Positions 14,928 to 22,991 of a stretch of 42,771 nucleotides of DNA are shown one piece after another. This stretch comes from Pseudomonadota bacterium (lineage in GTDB: Bacteria > Desulfobacterota > Binatia > Binatales > Binataceae): contig JAJPJA010000027.1 of NCBI GenBank assembly GCA_021324455.1, forward strand, positions 1 to 42,771, given 5' to 3'. A model generated the notes under the pieces. It searched no databases, had not been told where the DNA came from, and saw only the letters and a list, made by a program, of their open reading frames with translations. The position numbers and the translations under genes were made by a program. The stretch's first letter is position 1. Each line of letters begins with the position of its first letter.

Positions 14928-16694
14928 TCACTTTGCCGGGGCGGGATGGGTGTTGCCGGGTTCCAGGGCCTGGAGGACGTCGGAGTCGGTGATGATGCCG
15001 ATCGGGGAGTGGTCGGCGCCGATCACGATCAGCATCCGATCGCGCTGCTGCCTGGTCAGCAAGCGCACCGCTTCGCCGAGGTCGGCGTCTTCGGTTATCT
15101 GGGTGAATTCGGAGCGCGCGACGTCGCCGATGCGCGTCTGCGACCATCGCTCCGGCGGCACCTGGCTTATCTCCCACAACGAGATCAGGCCGACCGCCAT
15201 CTTGTCCTTGAACACGGGATACACCTGATGCCGGTAGGTGTTGGCCACATTGTCGAAGAAGTCGCGCACCGTGGCGCTCGCCTGGACGCCCACGATGTGG
15301 CTCTGCATGATCTGGCGCACCCTGATTCCGGTCGGACCGCTGAGCTTGGCCACTTCATGCAGCCGCTGATCGGCAGAGACCGACGCTTCGCCCGAAACCG
15401 CATACGCGACCGCGGAACCGATCAGAGTCGGAATCAGGAAGGAGAGGCCGCCGGTAGTCTCGGCCACGAAGATCACCGCAGCCAGCGGCGTTTTGTAGGC
15501 GGCCGCGATGAACGACGCCATCCCGACCGCGGCGTACAGATCGACGCCCGACAGATGCATCACCGACTGGCCCCAGACCTTGCCGATCGAACCGCCCATC
15601 AGCAGCAGCGGCACGAACATCGCGCTGACCCCGCCCACGCCGAGGCTGAACAGCGTGGCCGCGCCTTTGAGCGCGCCGAAGACCAGCAGAGACCCGGCCG
15701 GATGGGAATTGGCGAGGATGTCCTTGACGGCTTCATAATTGGGCCCCAGCGGCATCAGCGAGACCGCGGGATAGGCAGTGACATAGCAAAGTCCGCACAG
15801 ACCGGTCGCAATTCCTCCCGCGACCATCTTCCACGTATGCGGAATCGCCAGATTGATCATGAAGCTGCGGAAGCGGCGGAAGGTCTGCGCGAAAACCATC
15901 GCGACCAGTCCGCAGACCACGCCCAGCAGCGCCGACCATAACAGGTCGCGCTCCGAAAAACGGCCCGCGCCGATAAAGCCGAACAGCGGCTCCGACCCCA
16001 GCAGCGCCACCAGCATCGCATACGACACCACCGACGCGATCAGCGAAGGCAACAGCGCCTCGTGCGCGAGGTCGTCGCGATAGGGCATCTCCAGAGCAAA
16101 GATCAGGCCGGTCAGCGGGGCGCGGAACACCGCCGCCATCCCCGCCGCGGCGCCGCTGATCAGCATCACGCGCCGGTCCGCCTCGGTCAGCCGGAAGCCG
16201 CGCACCCGGCTCCACAGCCACGACCCGACCGCGCCGCCGCCATAGATGCTCGGACCTTCCAGCGCGGCGCTGCCGCCGAATCCCACCGTCGTCGCGGCGG
16301 CCAGCAGCTTGTACCAGAACGGACGGAAGTTAATGTCCCCCTGATGCTCGTGATACGACGCGATGATCTCCTCGGTCGAATGCTGATTGGGATTGGGCGT
16401 GAGGAACTGCATGATCAGCCCGGTCATCAAAAATCCCAGCGTGGTCAACGGCACGATCGACCAGTGATGGGCGTAATAAAAGGGCAGCAGATAGGCCCAC
16501 ATGAAATGCAGGATCACCAGCACCACGCCGGTAATCAGGATCCCGGTGACCACGCCGATGAGCGGCGCCAGCAGCAGCCATTTGTGGATATCGCGCGAAT
16601 AGATGGCGCTGAGATCTTCGTGGACCAACGCGAAATATTTCCGGTAACGCGGACGGATCGGCCGCGCGATCGCGTCGGCATGGGAATCGAGCAT
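14928..16694 (-). CDS. ClC-type chloride channel/transporter with C-terminal CBS pair
   Basis: A 588-residue inner-membrane protein from ATG 16694. GGAGG upstream would also suit in-frame GTG 16700 (10-base spacing), which adds two residues. The ClC core (about 40-430) shows GGSAALEGP with the gating Glu (E146), FRAPLTGLIFALEMP and GVGGVSAMFVP. The last ~130 residues form two CBS repeats (IRVRQIMQSHIVGV and IGIITDSDVLQAL). In E. coli ClC the pair E202-E203 gives the proton path; here the aligned residues are E202-M203. A non-protonatable residue there is typical of channels rather than H+/Cl- exchangers. Divergent from the SagB-type gene. The CBS pair suggests nucleotide-dependent regulation. 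Confidence 0.92.
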   Translation of the reverse strand: MLDSHADAIARPIRPRYRKYFALVHEDLSAIYSRDIHKWLLLAPLIGVVTGILITGVVLVILHFMWAYLLPFYYAHHWSIVPLTTLGFLMTGLIMQFLTPNPNQHSTEEIIASYHEHQGDINFRPFWYKLLAAATTVGFGGSAALEGPSIYGGGAVGSWLWSRVRGFRLTEADRRVMLISGAAAGMAAVFRAPLTGLIFALEMPYRDDLAHEALLPSLIASVVSYAMLVALLGSEPLFGFIGAGRFSERDLLWSALLGVVCGLVAMVFAQTFRRFRSFMINLAIPHTWKMVAGGIATGLCGLCYVTAYPAVSLMPLGPNYEAVKDILANSHPAGSLLVFGALKGAATLFSLGVGGVSAMFVPLLLMGGSIGKVWGQSVMHLSGVDLYAAVGMASFIAAAYKTPLAAVIFVAETTGGLSFLIPTLIGSAVAYAVSGEASVSADQRLHEVAKLSGPTGIRVRQIMQSHIVGVQASATVRDFFDNVANTYRHQVYPVFKDKMAVGLISLWEISQVPPERWSQTRIGDVARSEFTQITEDADLGEAVRLLTRQQRDRMLIVIGADHSPIGIITDSDVLQALEPGNTHPAPAK

Positions 16695-16848
16695 GCTCAC
16701 TTGTGGCAAACCTCCAGACCCGGATTAATCCCCCGCATGAATCTAGGGCGAACCGCCCCGCGAGGCCAATACCGAACTCGCCGCCGGATTCATCCCGGGG
16801 GCGGTTGTTTCGGCGATGCTGATGCTAAGCTGGTGTGAGGGTGATCGT

Positions 16849-18327
16849 ATGGACTCGCCTAATCGGCAAACTGAAGCCGCGCGCTTTTATCATGATGTCA
16901 CCAAACATTCGTACACCAGCGTGCGCAGCGTCGGGCACCGCCTCGACTGGGACAACCGGCCGTTTCCGTTCAAGATTTATCCCCAGGCCGCCGCCCTGGC
17001 ATTGCCGCGCCAGCTTGATCTCTCCTCGACGCCGGCTCTGGAAGCGATTAGCGGCGGCGCCGAAATCAGTGCGGCAACGCCGCTCGACCTCGAACGGCTG
17101 ACCCGGATTCTGTTCTGCGCCGCCGGGCTGACCCGCAAGCGCAAGGTCGGCACGGAGTACTATCATTTCCGAGCGGCGGCTTCGGCCGGCGCGCTCTACC
17201 CGGTTGAGGTTTATCTGGCCGGCGGCTCCGGTGCGGACGGCCTGGAGCCGGTCCTGTACCATTTCTCGCCCGCCGATCTGAAGCTGCGCGGACTGCGCCG
17301 CGGCGACTGGCGCGGCGCCATCGCGGCGGCCTGCGCAACGCGGCCGTCAATCGCACAGGCGCGCGCCGTCCTGATCCTGAGCGGCATCTTCTGGCGCAGC
17401 GCATGGAAGTATCAGGCGCGATCTTACCGCTACTGCTTCTGGGACGCCGGGACGATGCTCGCCAATCTGATCGCCGCGGCCAACGCCGAGGGACTCGCCG
17501 CCGACATAGTAGTCGATTTCGTTGATGCCGAGATCGAACGGCTGATCGGGGTGGACGGCGAGCGCGAGGGGCCGCTGTGCCTGGTAGCATTGGACCGCAC
17601 TGAAATCGAAACGCCCTCAAATCCTGAACCGGCGCCGCTGGAGCTGGATACGGTGCCGCTTTCGAACCAGGAGAGATCGTATCCCGACCTGATCGCGATG
17701 CATCGCGCGTCCAAACTGATCGACGCCGCGGAGGTCCGATCGATTGCGGCTTGGGCCGCCGAAGAGGGCGGCGGCGTTTGGTCGAATCTCCAGGTTCTGG
17801 GCCTGGGAGAAACGATCGTGCGGCGCGGCTCGACGCGGAAATTTGCCCGCGAGCCGATCCCGGCCGAAGAACTCGCGGCGCTCCTCACCGCCTCCAGCGG
17901 GCATCCGCGATGCGACTTCCCGCCGCTGACCGATACTTATCTGATCGTTAACGCCGTGACTGGCCTCACACCCGGAGCTTATTCCTATTCCCGCGCCAGC
18001 CGGTCACTGGAACTGCTCAAAGCAGGCGACTTCCGCGGCAACGCCGGCTATCTATGCCTGGAGCAGCCGCTGGGCGCCGATTGCAGCGCGCTCATCTGCT
18101 ACATGGCGGATTTCGATCGAACGCTGTCGCTGATGGGCAGTCGCGGCTACCGCGCCGCGCAACTGGAAGCCGGTCTGCACGGCGGCCGCGCCTATCTAGC
18201 CGCCTACTCAATGGAGCGCGGCGCCACCGGCCTGACGTTTTACGACGACGACACGGTCGAATTCTTCAGCCCCCGCGCGGCCGGCAATATCCCCCTGCTG
18301 ATGGTGGCCATCGGCGTCCCGGCGTGA
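16849..18327 (+). CDS. SagB/ThcOx-type tandem nitroreductase-fold oxidoreductase
   Basis: A 492-residue FMN-type oxidoreductase. ATG 16849 is preceded by GAGGGTG; the upstream ATG reading is poor. The N terminus carries the subgroup signature (FYHDVTKHSY, LDWDNRPFPFKIYP). The first nitroreductase half (about 75-270) has FRAAASAGALYPVEVYL for FMN binding. The second (about 330-490) starts with RRGSTRKFAREPIPAEEL and ends with GATGLTFYDDDTVEFF. Relatives oxidise azolines in peptide natural products (SagB, ThcOx), but many members stand alone with unknown substrates. No YcaO cyclodehydratase, precursor peptide or transporter is nearby, so a ribosomal-peptide role is not supported here. Divergent from ClC; a terminator for the facing pyrE gene lies after it. 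Confidence 0.85.
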   Translation: MDSPNRQTEAARFYHDVTKHSYTSVRSVGHRLDWDNRPFPFKIYPQAAALALPRQLDLSSTPALEAISGGAEISAATPLDLERLTRILFCAAGLTRKRKVGTEYYHFRAAASAGALYPVEVYLAGGSGADGLEPVLYHFSPADLKLRGLRRGDWRGAIAAACATRPSIAQARAVLILSGIFWRSAWKYQARSYRYCFWDAGTMLANLIAAANAEGLAADIVVDFVDAEIERLIGVDGEREGPLCLVALDRTEIETPSNPEPAPLELDTVPLSNQERSYPDLIAMHRASKLIDAAEVRSIAAWAAEEGGGVWSNLQVLGLGETIVRRGSTRKFAREPIPAEELAALLTASSGHPRCDFPPLTDTYLIVNAVTGLTPGAYSYSRASRSLELLKAGDFRGNAGYLCLEQPLGADCSALICYMADFDRTLSLMGSRGYRAAQLEAGLHGGRAYLAAYSMERGATGLTFYDDDTVEFFSPRAAGNIPLLMVAIGVPA

Positions 18328-18380
18328 GTTTCGTTTGTCGCGCCGGCCGGGGCCAGATCGCGGTCCCATGCTCGCAGATT

Positions 18381-18402
18381 GAAAAACGCTTCCTGAAGCG
18401 TT
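18381..18402 (-). terminator. Intrinsic terminator, minus strand, downstream of pyrE
   Basis: A perfect 18-base dyad (18385-18402, AACGCTTC/GAAGCGTT) is followed, read on the minus strand, by TTTTTC. That is a typical intrinsic terminator for minus-strand transcripts. It lies about 205 bases beyond the pyrE stop, so pyrE would have a long 3' untranslated tail. 18403-18606 holds no gene that I can support. Confidence 0.7.
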
Positions 18403-18606
18403 GAGCGGGCCCGGCAACTGCCCGGGCATGGTCGAACCCCGCGTCCAGGGCCTCAAGCAGCCGCTGCGTCAGTTGCTGGACAATATGGCGGCGGCGGGCC
18501 CTCAAAACGCCTTGAACGTCGTCGAGTGAACAATGCGGATCAATGGTACCGTGGAGGGCGGGCGGCTGGTGAAATAGCCGCGGGCAGCATGGCGCAAAGG
18601 TTGTCC

Positions 18607-19221
18607 CTATAAAGGGCCGCCCGGATTAACGTGACGAGTTGCGCTTTGAGTGGAGTCATTGGGTAATTCCGCCAGCTCGCGCAAAGTGCAGAGAGCTTCG
18701 AACCTGACCCCCGCAGCCTCGATGTTCTTTCGTCCGTCGCCCTCTTCCCGGTCGACCAGAACCACGACTCGCCGGACACGCAGGCCCGCCTGGCGGGCAC
18801 CCTTGATGGCCTTGAGTGTCGAGTTGCCCTGGGTAACCACATCGTCCACGATCAGGGCTTCGTCACCGGCTTGGATATCACCCGCAATCAGGTCCCGGAT
18901 CCCGTGGGTTTTCGGTTCCTTCCGGACCACAAACACGCGGACGATGTTGCGGTTGTGCCGGTAGATGGCGTCCGAGACACAGGTGGCGATGGGATAAGCG
19001 CCTATCTCCAGCCCCCCGACAGCATCGAATGACTCGCCCTTTATGCGCTCGCAGATGAGATCAGCGATAAGTGCGCGCGCTTCGGGGTATGAGAGCGCCT
19101 GTTTACAGTCGACGTAATATTTGCTGAAGCTCCCTGAAGCCAGGCGGAAAACGGGCTCCGGATTGCTCCGAAACGAAGTGTCCCGAAGAATTTCAAGCAA
19201 CCTGTGCCGCTTTCTTTCCAT
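18607..19221 (-). CDS. pyrE: Orotate phosphoribosyltransferase
   Basis: A 204-residue enzyme that joins orotate and PRPP to give orotidine monophosphate, the fifth step of pyrimidine synthesis, in the cytoplasm. ATG 19221 is preceded by GGAGAG at good spacing, which decides against the longer frame. Marks: the FRLASGSFSKYYVDCK entry strand, VVRKEPKTHG (the flexible loop with the catalytic Lys) and the PRPP loop LIVDDVVTQGNST. The last ~15 residues are less conserved. The gene stands alone on the minus strand with its own distant terminator, and no other pyr gene is in the window. Confidence 0.93.
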   Translation of the reverse strand: MERKRHRLLEILRDTSFRSNPEPVFRLASGSFSKYYVDCKQALSYPEARALIADLICERIKGESFDAVGGLEIGAYPIATCVSDAIYRHNRNIVRVFVVRKEPKTHGIRDLIAGDIQAGDEALIVDDVVTQGNSTLKAIKGARQAGLRVRRVVVLVDREEGDGRKNIEAAGVRFEALCTLRELAELPNDSTQSATRHVNPGGPL

Positions 19222-19312
19222 TGCCGTCTCTCCGCGACCGCTTTTTGCGCCAGGTCTCATTAAATTCCAGTGCGTGGAGATTTATCGATTGAGAGCCCCC
19301 GGTCAAGCCGAT

Positions 19313-19332
19313 GGCCGGTTCTCCGACCGGCC
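19313..19332. repeat. Inverted repeat between VOC and pyrE genes
   Basis: GGCCGGT (19313-19319) pairs with ACCGGCC (19326-19332) over a 6-nt loop, 56 bases beyond the VOC stop. It could end the minus-strand VOC transcript, but no T tract follows on that strand. Confidence 0.35.
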
Positions 19333-19387
19333 GATCGCGATTTTACCTTACATTCGACGTATGTGACCGGCTCCGGATTCCCCGCGA

Positions 19388-20278
19388 TTATCTCATGTCG
19401 TTGGGGATGCGGCGCTCCGTAAAGCCGATGCCGATGCCGAAGGTGTCGGCGCGGTTGAGGGTCAGCGAGTCGGCGCTGCGGTTATCGATGCGCTGCTTTT
19501 TCAATTCGAGGAAGTGGGCGGCGCGCGCCAGGTCTTTGGTCTTGAACGTCACCGCGTAAAGTCCCTCGCCGGCATGTTCGAGGTCGCGCGCCTCGGGGCT
19601 GTCCGCCGACCGCGGCTGCGCCAGCTCCACGACCGTGTCTTCACCGACGGCCAGAAACGCGCTCTTCTTGCCGGCGTCATTCTCCTCATGCAGCAGCTTT
19701 GCGCCCAGCGCGTCCTGGTAGAATGCGGCGGCCTTGTTCAGATCGCGCACCACGACGGTGATGTGCGAGGCGCGCTCGATGCCCAGCGGATGGCGGTCGC
19801 GCCAGTACGCGGACGACCATCCCGGATGCAGCCGCACGTCGATGCTGAAGTCCTCGACCTGCGCGAATTCGATCGCGCCGTGCGTGTCCTTGGGATGGGT
19901 CCAGACGGCGATGTTGCGTTTGCCGAACGGTCCTTTGGCGGGACGGCCGACCATATCGACCTGGCGCACGTTGTGCTTGACCAGTTGATTGAAGGTCTCT
20001 TCGATGCTGTCGACGTACCAGGCTATCGAATGGAAATGCTGGCCGTAGCGGGTGTGGAACTTGCCGATAGCGGAGTTCTCCGCGCCCGCAACCGGCGCGG
20101 TCTGAATCGCCTCCAGCGGAGTATCTCCGATCGCCAGCACCGACGCGTTGCGCATCGCGGCGCGCATGTAGCCGCGATAATAGCGGCAGGCCGTGAACAC
20201 CTCGTCATACCAGGCGTCGGCGTCGCGCAGACTGTCGACCACGTGCGTCAGATGGAACAGCTTGCCGATTTTGAACAT
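19388..20278 (-). CDS. Double VOC (glyoxalase/dioxygenase-fold) protein
   Basis: A 296-residue protein with two vicinal-oxygen-chelate modules: about 7-140 (FHLTHVVDSLRDADAWY ... HFHSIAWYV) and about 168-285 (SHITVVVRDLNKAAAFY ... EGLYAVTFKT). The histidines at the module starts are the usual metal ligands. The family spans glyoxalase I, extradiol dioxygenases and methylmalonyl-CoA epimerase, and the substrate cannot be told here. GTGGAGAA precedes the ATG. The thiolase gene ends 25 bases upstream on the same strand, so the three genes VOC, thiolase and HMGCS-like/DUF35 probably form one unit, suggesting action on a related CoA ester or ring-derived intermediate. Confidence 0.82.
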   Translation of the reverse strand: MFKIGKLFHLTHVVDSLRDADAWYDEVFTACRYYRGYMRAAMRNASVLAIGDTPLEAIQTAPVAGAENSAIGKFHTRYGQHFHSIAWYVDSIEETFNQLVKHNVRQVDMVGRPAKGPFGKRNIAVWTHPKDTHGAIEFAQVEDFSIDVRLHPGWSSAYWRDRHPLGIERASHITVVVRDLNKAAAFYQDALGAKLLHEENDAGKKSAFLAVGEDTVVELAQPRSADSPEARDLEHAGEGLYAVTFKTKDLARAAHFLELKKQRIDNRSADSLTLNRADTFGIGIGFTERRIPNDMR

Positions 20279-20303
20279 CGCGATTTCTCCACGCGCCGGC
20301 CAA

Positions 20304-21485
20304 TCAGCCCACTTCGCGGCCCACTACCGACACGAAACTGACGCATCGGCCGGGCGCACCGCCCAGATTGTGGGTGAGCCCGATCCTGGGATTGTCGATC
20401 TGACGCGGACCCGCTTCGCCGCGCAGTTGCAGCCACATCTCGTACATCATCCGCAGGCCCGACGCACCGATCGGATGCCCGAACGACTTCAGCCCGCCGT
20501 CAGGGTTGACCGGCAGCTTGCCCTCCAGATCGAAGAACCCCTCCATCACGTCGCGCCATGCGGTGCCGCGCGGACTGAAGCCCATGTCTTCGTACAGCAC
20601 CAGTTCGGTTGGCGTGAAGCAGTCGTGCACCTCGGCCATGCTGATTTCCTGGCGCGGGTTCCTGATCCCGGCCTGCGCGTATGCGTCTTTGGCCGAGGCG
20701 ACCACTTCGGGAAACGTGGTGAAGTCGTATTCGGTGGACATGGGACCGTCGCCGGGTCCGGCGATAAAGGACAGCGCCTTGATATAGATCGGATCCTTGC
20801 GGTACTTGTGCGCGTCTTCGGCGCGGACCACGATGGCCGCGGCGGATCCGTCGGAGACGCCGGAGCAATCCATGATGCCCAGTGGGTCGGCAACTTTGGG
20901 CGAATTCTTGATCGTCTCGATCGGAACTTCCTTGCGGAACTGCGCCTTAGGGTTCCGGGCGCCGTTGCGATGGTTCTTCCAGGCGATGCGCGAGATCACG
21001 TCCTTGCCCTTGTCGGCGTCAAGGCCGTACTTCTTGAAGTAGGCCGGAGCGAGCAGGGAGAACGATGCCGGCGGCGTGATACTGCCCAGCGTGCCGTCAT
21101 TGGGCGCGGTCCCCACCACCAGGCCGGAGTAACCTGAATCCTTGAGCTTCTCCACCCCGATCGCCATTGCGATGTCGTACGCGCCCGACGCAACGGCGTA
21201 GCATGCCTGGCGCAGCGACTCGGACCCGGTGGCGCAGAAATTCTCCACGCGCGTGACGGGACGGTACGGAATCTTGAGCGGAGTGGACAGAGTCAGTCCC
21301 GAAAACGACCCCATCGTGCCCAGCCAGTAAGCGTCGACGTCTTCCGGATCGATACCGGCGGAGGCGTATGCTTCGTAAGCCGCATCGATCAGCAGATCGT
21401 CGATGCCTTTGTCCCAATGCTCCCCGAACGGGGTGCATCCCATCCCAATAATCGCCACACGATCCTTGATACCCTTGCTCGCCAT
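20304..21485 (-). CDS. SCP2-type thiolase (acetyl-CoA acetyltransferase family)
   Basis: A 393-residue thiolase-fold enzyme. The acyl-accepting Cys is present in VENFCATGSES (C84). The second set is AEVHDCFTPTE (about residue 283) and SFGHPIGASG (about 338), and the last is HNLGGAPGRCVSF near the C terminus. The HDCF and NLGGAPG forms mark the SCP2/archaeal-type thiolases that pair with DUF35 proteins, rather than FadA-type enzymes. GAGGAGA precedes the ATG. The HMGCS-like/DUF35 fusion is encoded 11 bases upstream. In archaea, and in steroid-degrading actinobacteria, such thiolases need the DUF35 partner for CoA binding or activity. Expected reaction: thiolytic cleavage, Claisen condensation or retro-aldol on a CoA ester. 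Confidence 0.92.
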   Translation of the reverse strand: MASKGIKDRVAIIGMGCTPFGEHWDKGIDDLLIDAAYEAYASAGIDPEDVDAYWLGTMGSFSGLTLSTPLKIPYRPVTRVENFCATGSESLRQACYAVASGAYDIAMAIGVEKLKDSGYSGLVVGTAPNDGTLGSITPPASFSLLAPAYFKKYGLDADKGKDVISRIAWKNHRNGARNPKAQFRKEVPIETIKNSPKVADPLGIMDCSGVSDGSAAAIVVRAEDAHKYRKDPIYIKALSFIAGPGDGPMSTEYDFTTFPEVVASAKDAYAQAGIRNPRQEISMAEVHDCFTPTELVLYEDMGFSPRGTAWRDVMEGFFDLEGKLPVNPDGGLKSFGHPIGASGLRMMYEMWLQLRGEAGPRQIDNPRIGLTHNLGGAPGRCVSFVSVVGREVG

Positions 21486-21496
21486 ATCAAATCTCC

Positions 21497-22906
21497 TCAG
21501 CGCCGGGGGCGCGCTTTCCAGAAATAGTTGTGGACGCCGTCGGCGGTGAACAGCCGGCGGAAGGTCATCTCGACTTCATCGCCGATCGCGATTTTCTCCG
21601 GCTCGCAGTCGGTCATCTCGCACAGGAAACGGCCGCCGCCTTCGAAATCGATCACGACGTTCACGGTGGGCGGATTGAGCGAATAGGCCAGCCGATCCAG
21701 GGCAAAGGTCGCGATGCGGGCGGAACGGTCGGCGAATCCATAGGGTTCCATCTGATCGCGTTTGCGGCACTTGACGCAGACCCGCTGCGGCGGCAGTTGC
21801 GGCGTGCCGCACGCGCGGCATCGCGTACCCACCAGGCCGAACTTCCAGCGCTCGGAGCGCAGCATGGGCGGCGCCGCGGGGCGTTCGGGGTCGGGACGGC
21901 GCGGCGGTTCGGTGGGCAGAATCTCGCGCCATTTCAGGTAATTCGCATACGACACGTCGCCCTTGGATTCGATCATGCCGCCGACCGAGCGGCGCGGCCG
22001 GAAATGCGCGGCGGCCGGCGTCACCCGCAGCAGCATCGCGTCGGCGCCTTCCGCCGCTGCCGCAACCAGGATCCGATCTCCCGGCCTGGCCGCGGGCAGC
22101 GCGCCGGCCAGCATCAGGCCGGCATGCGCGGCGCCGGTCTGTCCAACGGTGGCGGCAAAGGGGTCGGCGAGGCGTGCCGGGTCGATCTTGAGCGCGCGCG
22201 CCACTTCATCGATCGCGCGCACGTTGGGCGCGTCGATCACCACCCGGGACAGGTCGGACGGCGCGACATTAACCTTGCTCAGCAGATTGCGGATTACGGC
22301 GATAAGTTCCGGAGTATAAGCCTGCGTCAGCGCGAATCGTTCCTCCCAGGAATGGGGAAAGCGATCGCCGGGCGCGCGCCAGGTATCGAGGAATTCGCGC
22401 GTGACCGAAGCGCTGGCTTCGATTTCCGCGATGGTATCCTGTGCGCCGATCACAAACGCGGCGGCGCCGTCGCCGTTGGTCTGCTCCGCTCGCCCCTCGG
22501 GCGCCGCCAGCCGGCAATCCCCCATCGCAACCGCGGCGCGGCCGGCGCCCGCGTTGACCGCGTCGGCCGCCTGCAGAATCGCGGAAATGCCGGCGCGCAC
22601 GGATCCGGTCAGGTCGGCGGCGCGGATTTCGGCGGGCAGTTGCGCCGCCGCGCCGACTATCGCAGCGTTGAGTTTCTCCGCATAAGGCGCAGTGGTGGTG
22701 GCGAACAGCAGCGCCTGCACCATCGCCCCTCCGGCGCTGCGCAAGGCGTCGCGCAGCGCCTCCACCGCCATCGAGACGCTATCCTCGTCGAAACTGGCCA
22801 CGGCGCGCTCGCCCTTGACCGCGGCGACGCCCAGTATCTGGCCAATCGCGGCGCGTTTGAGCCGCCGGTATGGAACGTAGGAGCCGTAGGAAACAATTCC
22901 AGCCAT
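21497..22906 (-). CDS. HMG-CoA-synthase-like/DUF35 (OB-fold) fusion protein
   Basis: A 469-residue fusion. Residues 1 to about 310 have the thiolase-like fold of 3-hydroxy-3-methylglutaryl-CoA synthase (GIVSYGSYVPYRRL at the start, NGDGAAAFVIG). The last ~120 carry a DUF35 module: a zinc ribbon C-x2-C ... C-x2-C (TRCRACG ... VCVKC), then an OB fold (VNVVIDFEGGGRFLC). At the place of the catalytic Cys (F-A-C-K-A-G in archaeal HMGCS) this protein has GSVRAG, so V103 replaces Cys and normal acetyl transfer should be impossible. It may therefore be a scaffold or CoA-channel partner for the thiolase encoded 11 bases downstream. From memory, bacterial homologues with a similar Cys-less turn exist. 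Confidence 0.85.
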   Translation of the reverse strand: MAGIVSYGSYVPYRRLKRAAIGQILGVAAVKGERAVASFDEDSVSMAVEALRDALRSAGGAMVQALLFATTTAPYAEKLNAAIVGAAAQLPAEIRAADLTGSVRAGISAILQAADAVNAGAGRAAVAMGDCRLAAPEGRAEQTNGDGAAAFVIGAQDTIAEIEASASVTREFLDTWRAPGDRFPHSWEERFALTQAYTPELIAVIRNLLSKVNVAPSDLSRVVIDAPNVRAIDEVARALKIDPARLADPFAATVGQTGAAHAGLMLAGALPAARPGDRILVAAAAEGADAMLLRVTPAAAHFRPRRSVGGMIESKGDVSYANYLKWREILPTEPPRRPDPERPAAPPMLRSERWKFGLVGTRCRACGTPQLPPQRVCVKCRKRDQMEPYGFADRSARIATFALDRLAYSLNPPTVNVVIDFEGGGRFLCEMTDCEPEKIAIGDEVEMTFRRLFTADGVHNYFWKARPRR

Positions 22907-22991
22907 GAATCGAGTTAAGTCCAGCCGAGCGCATCAAGTCAAACGGACCGATGGCGTGGTTGTGTATCCGGCTAGGCCTGCAAATGTACTT

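Noticed and set aside
14844..15941. A 365-codon plus-strand frame across the ClC gene
   Set aside because: Shadow frame; Arg/His-rich with no membrane or domain pattern, while the minus strand reads as a full ClC-CBS protein.
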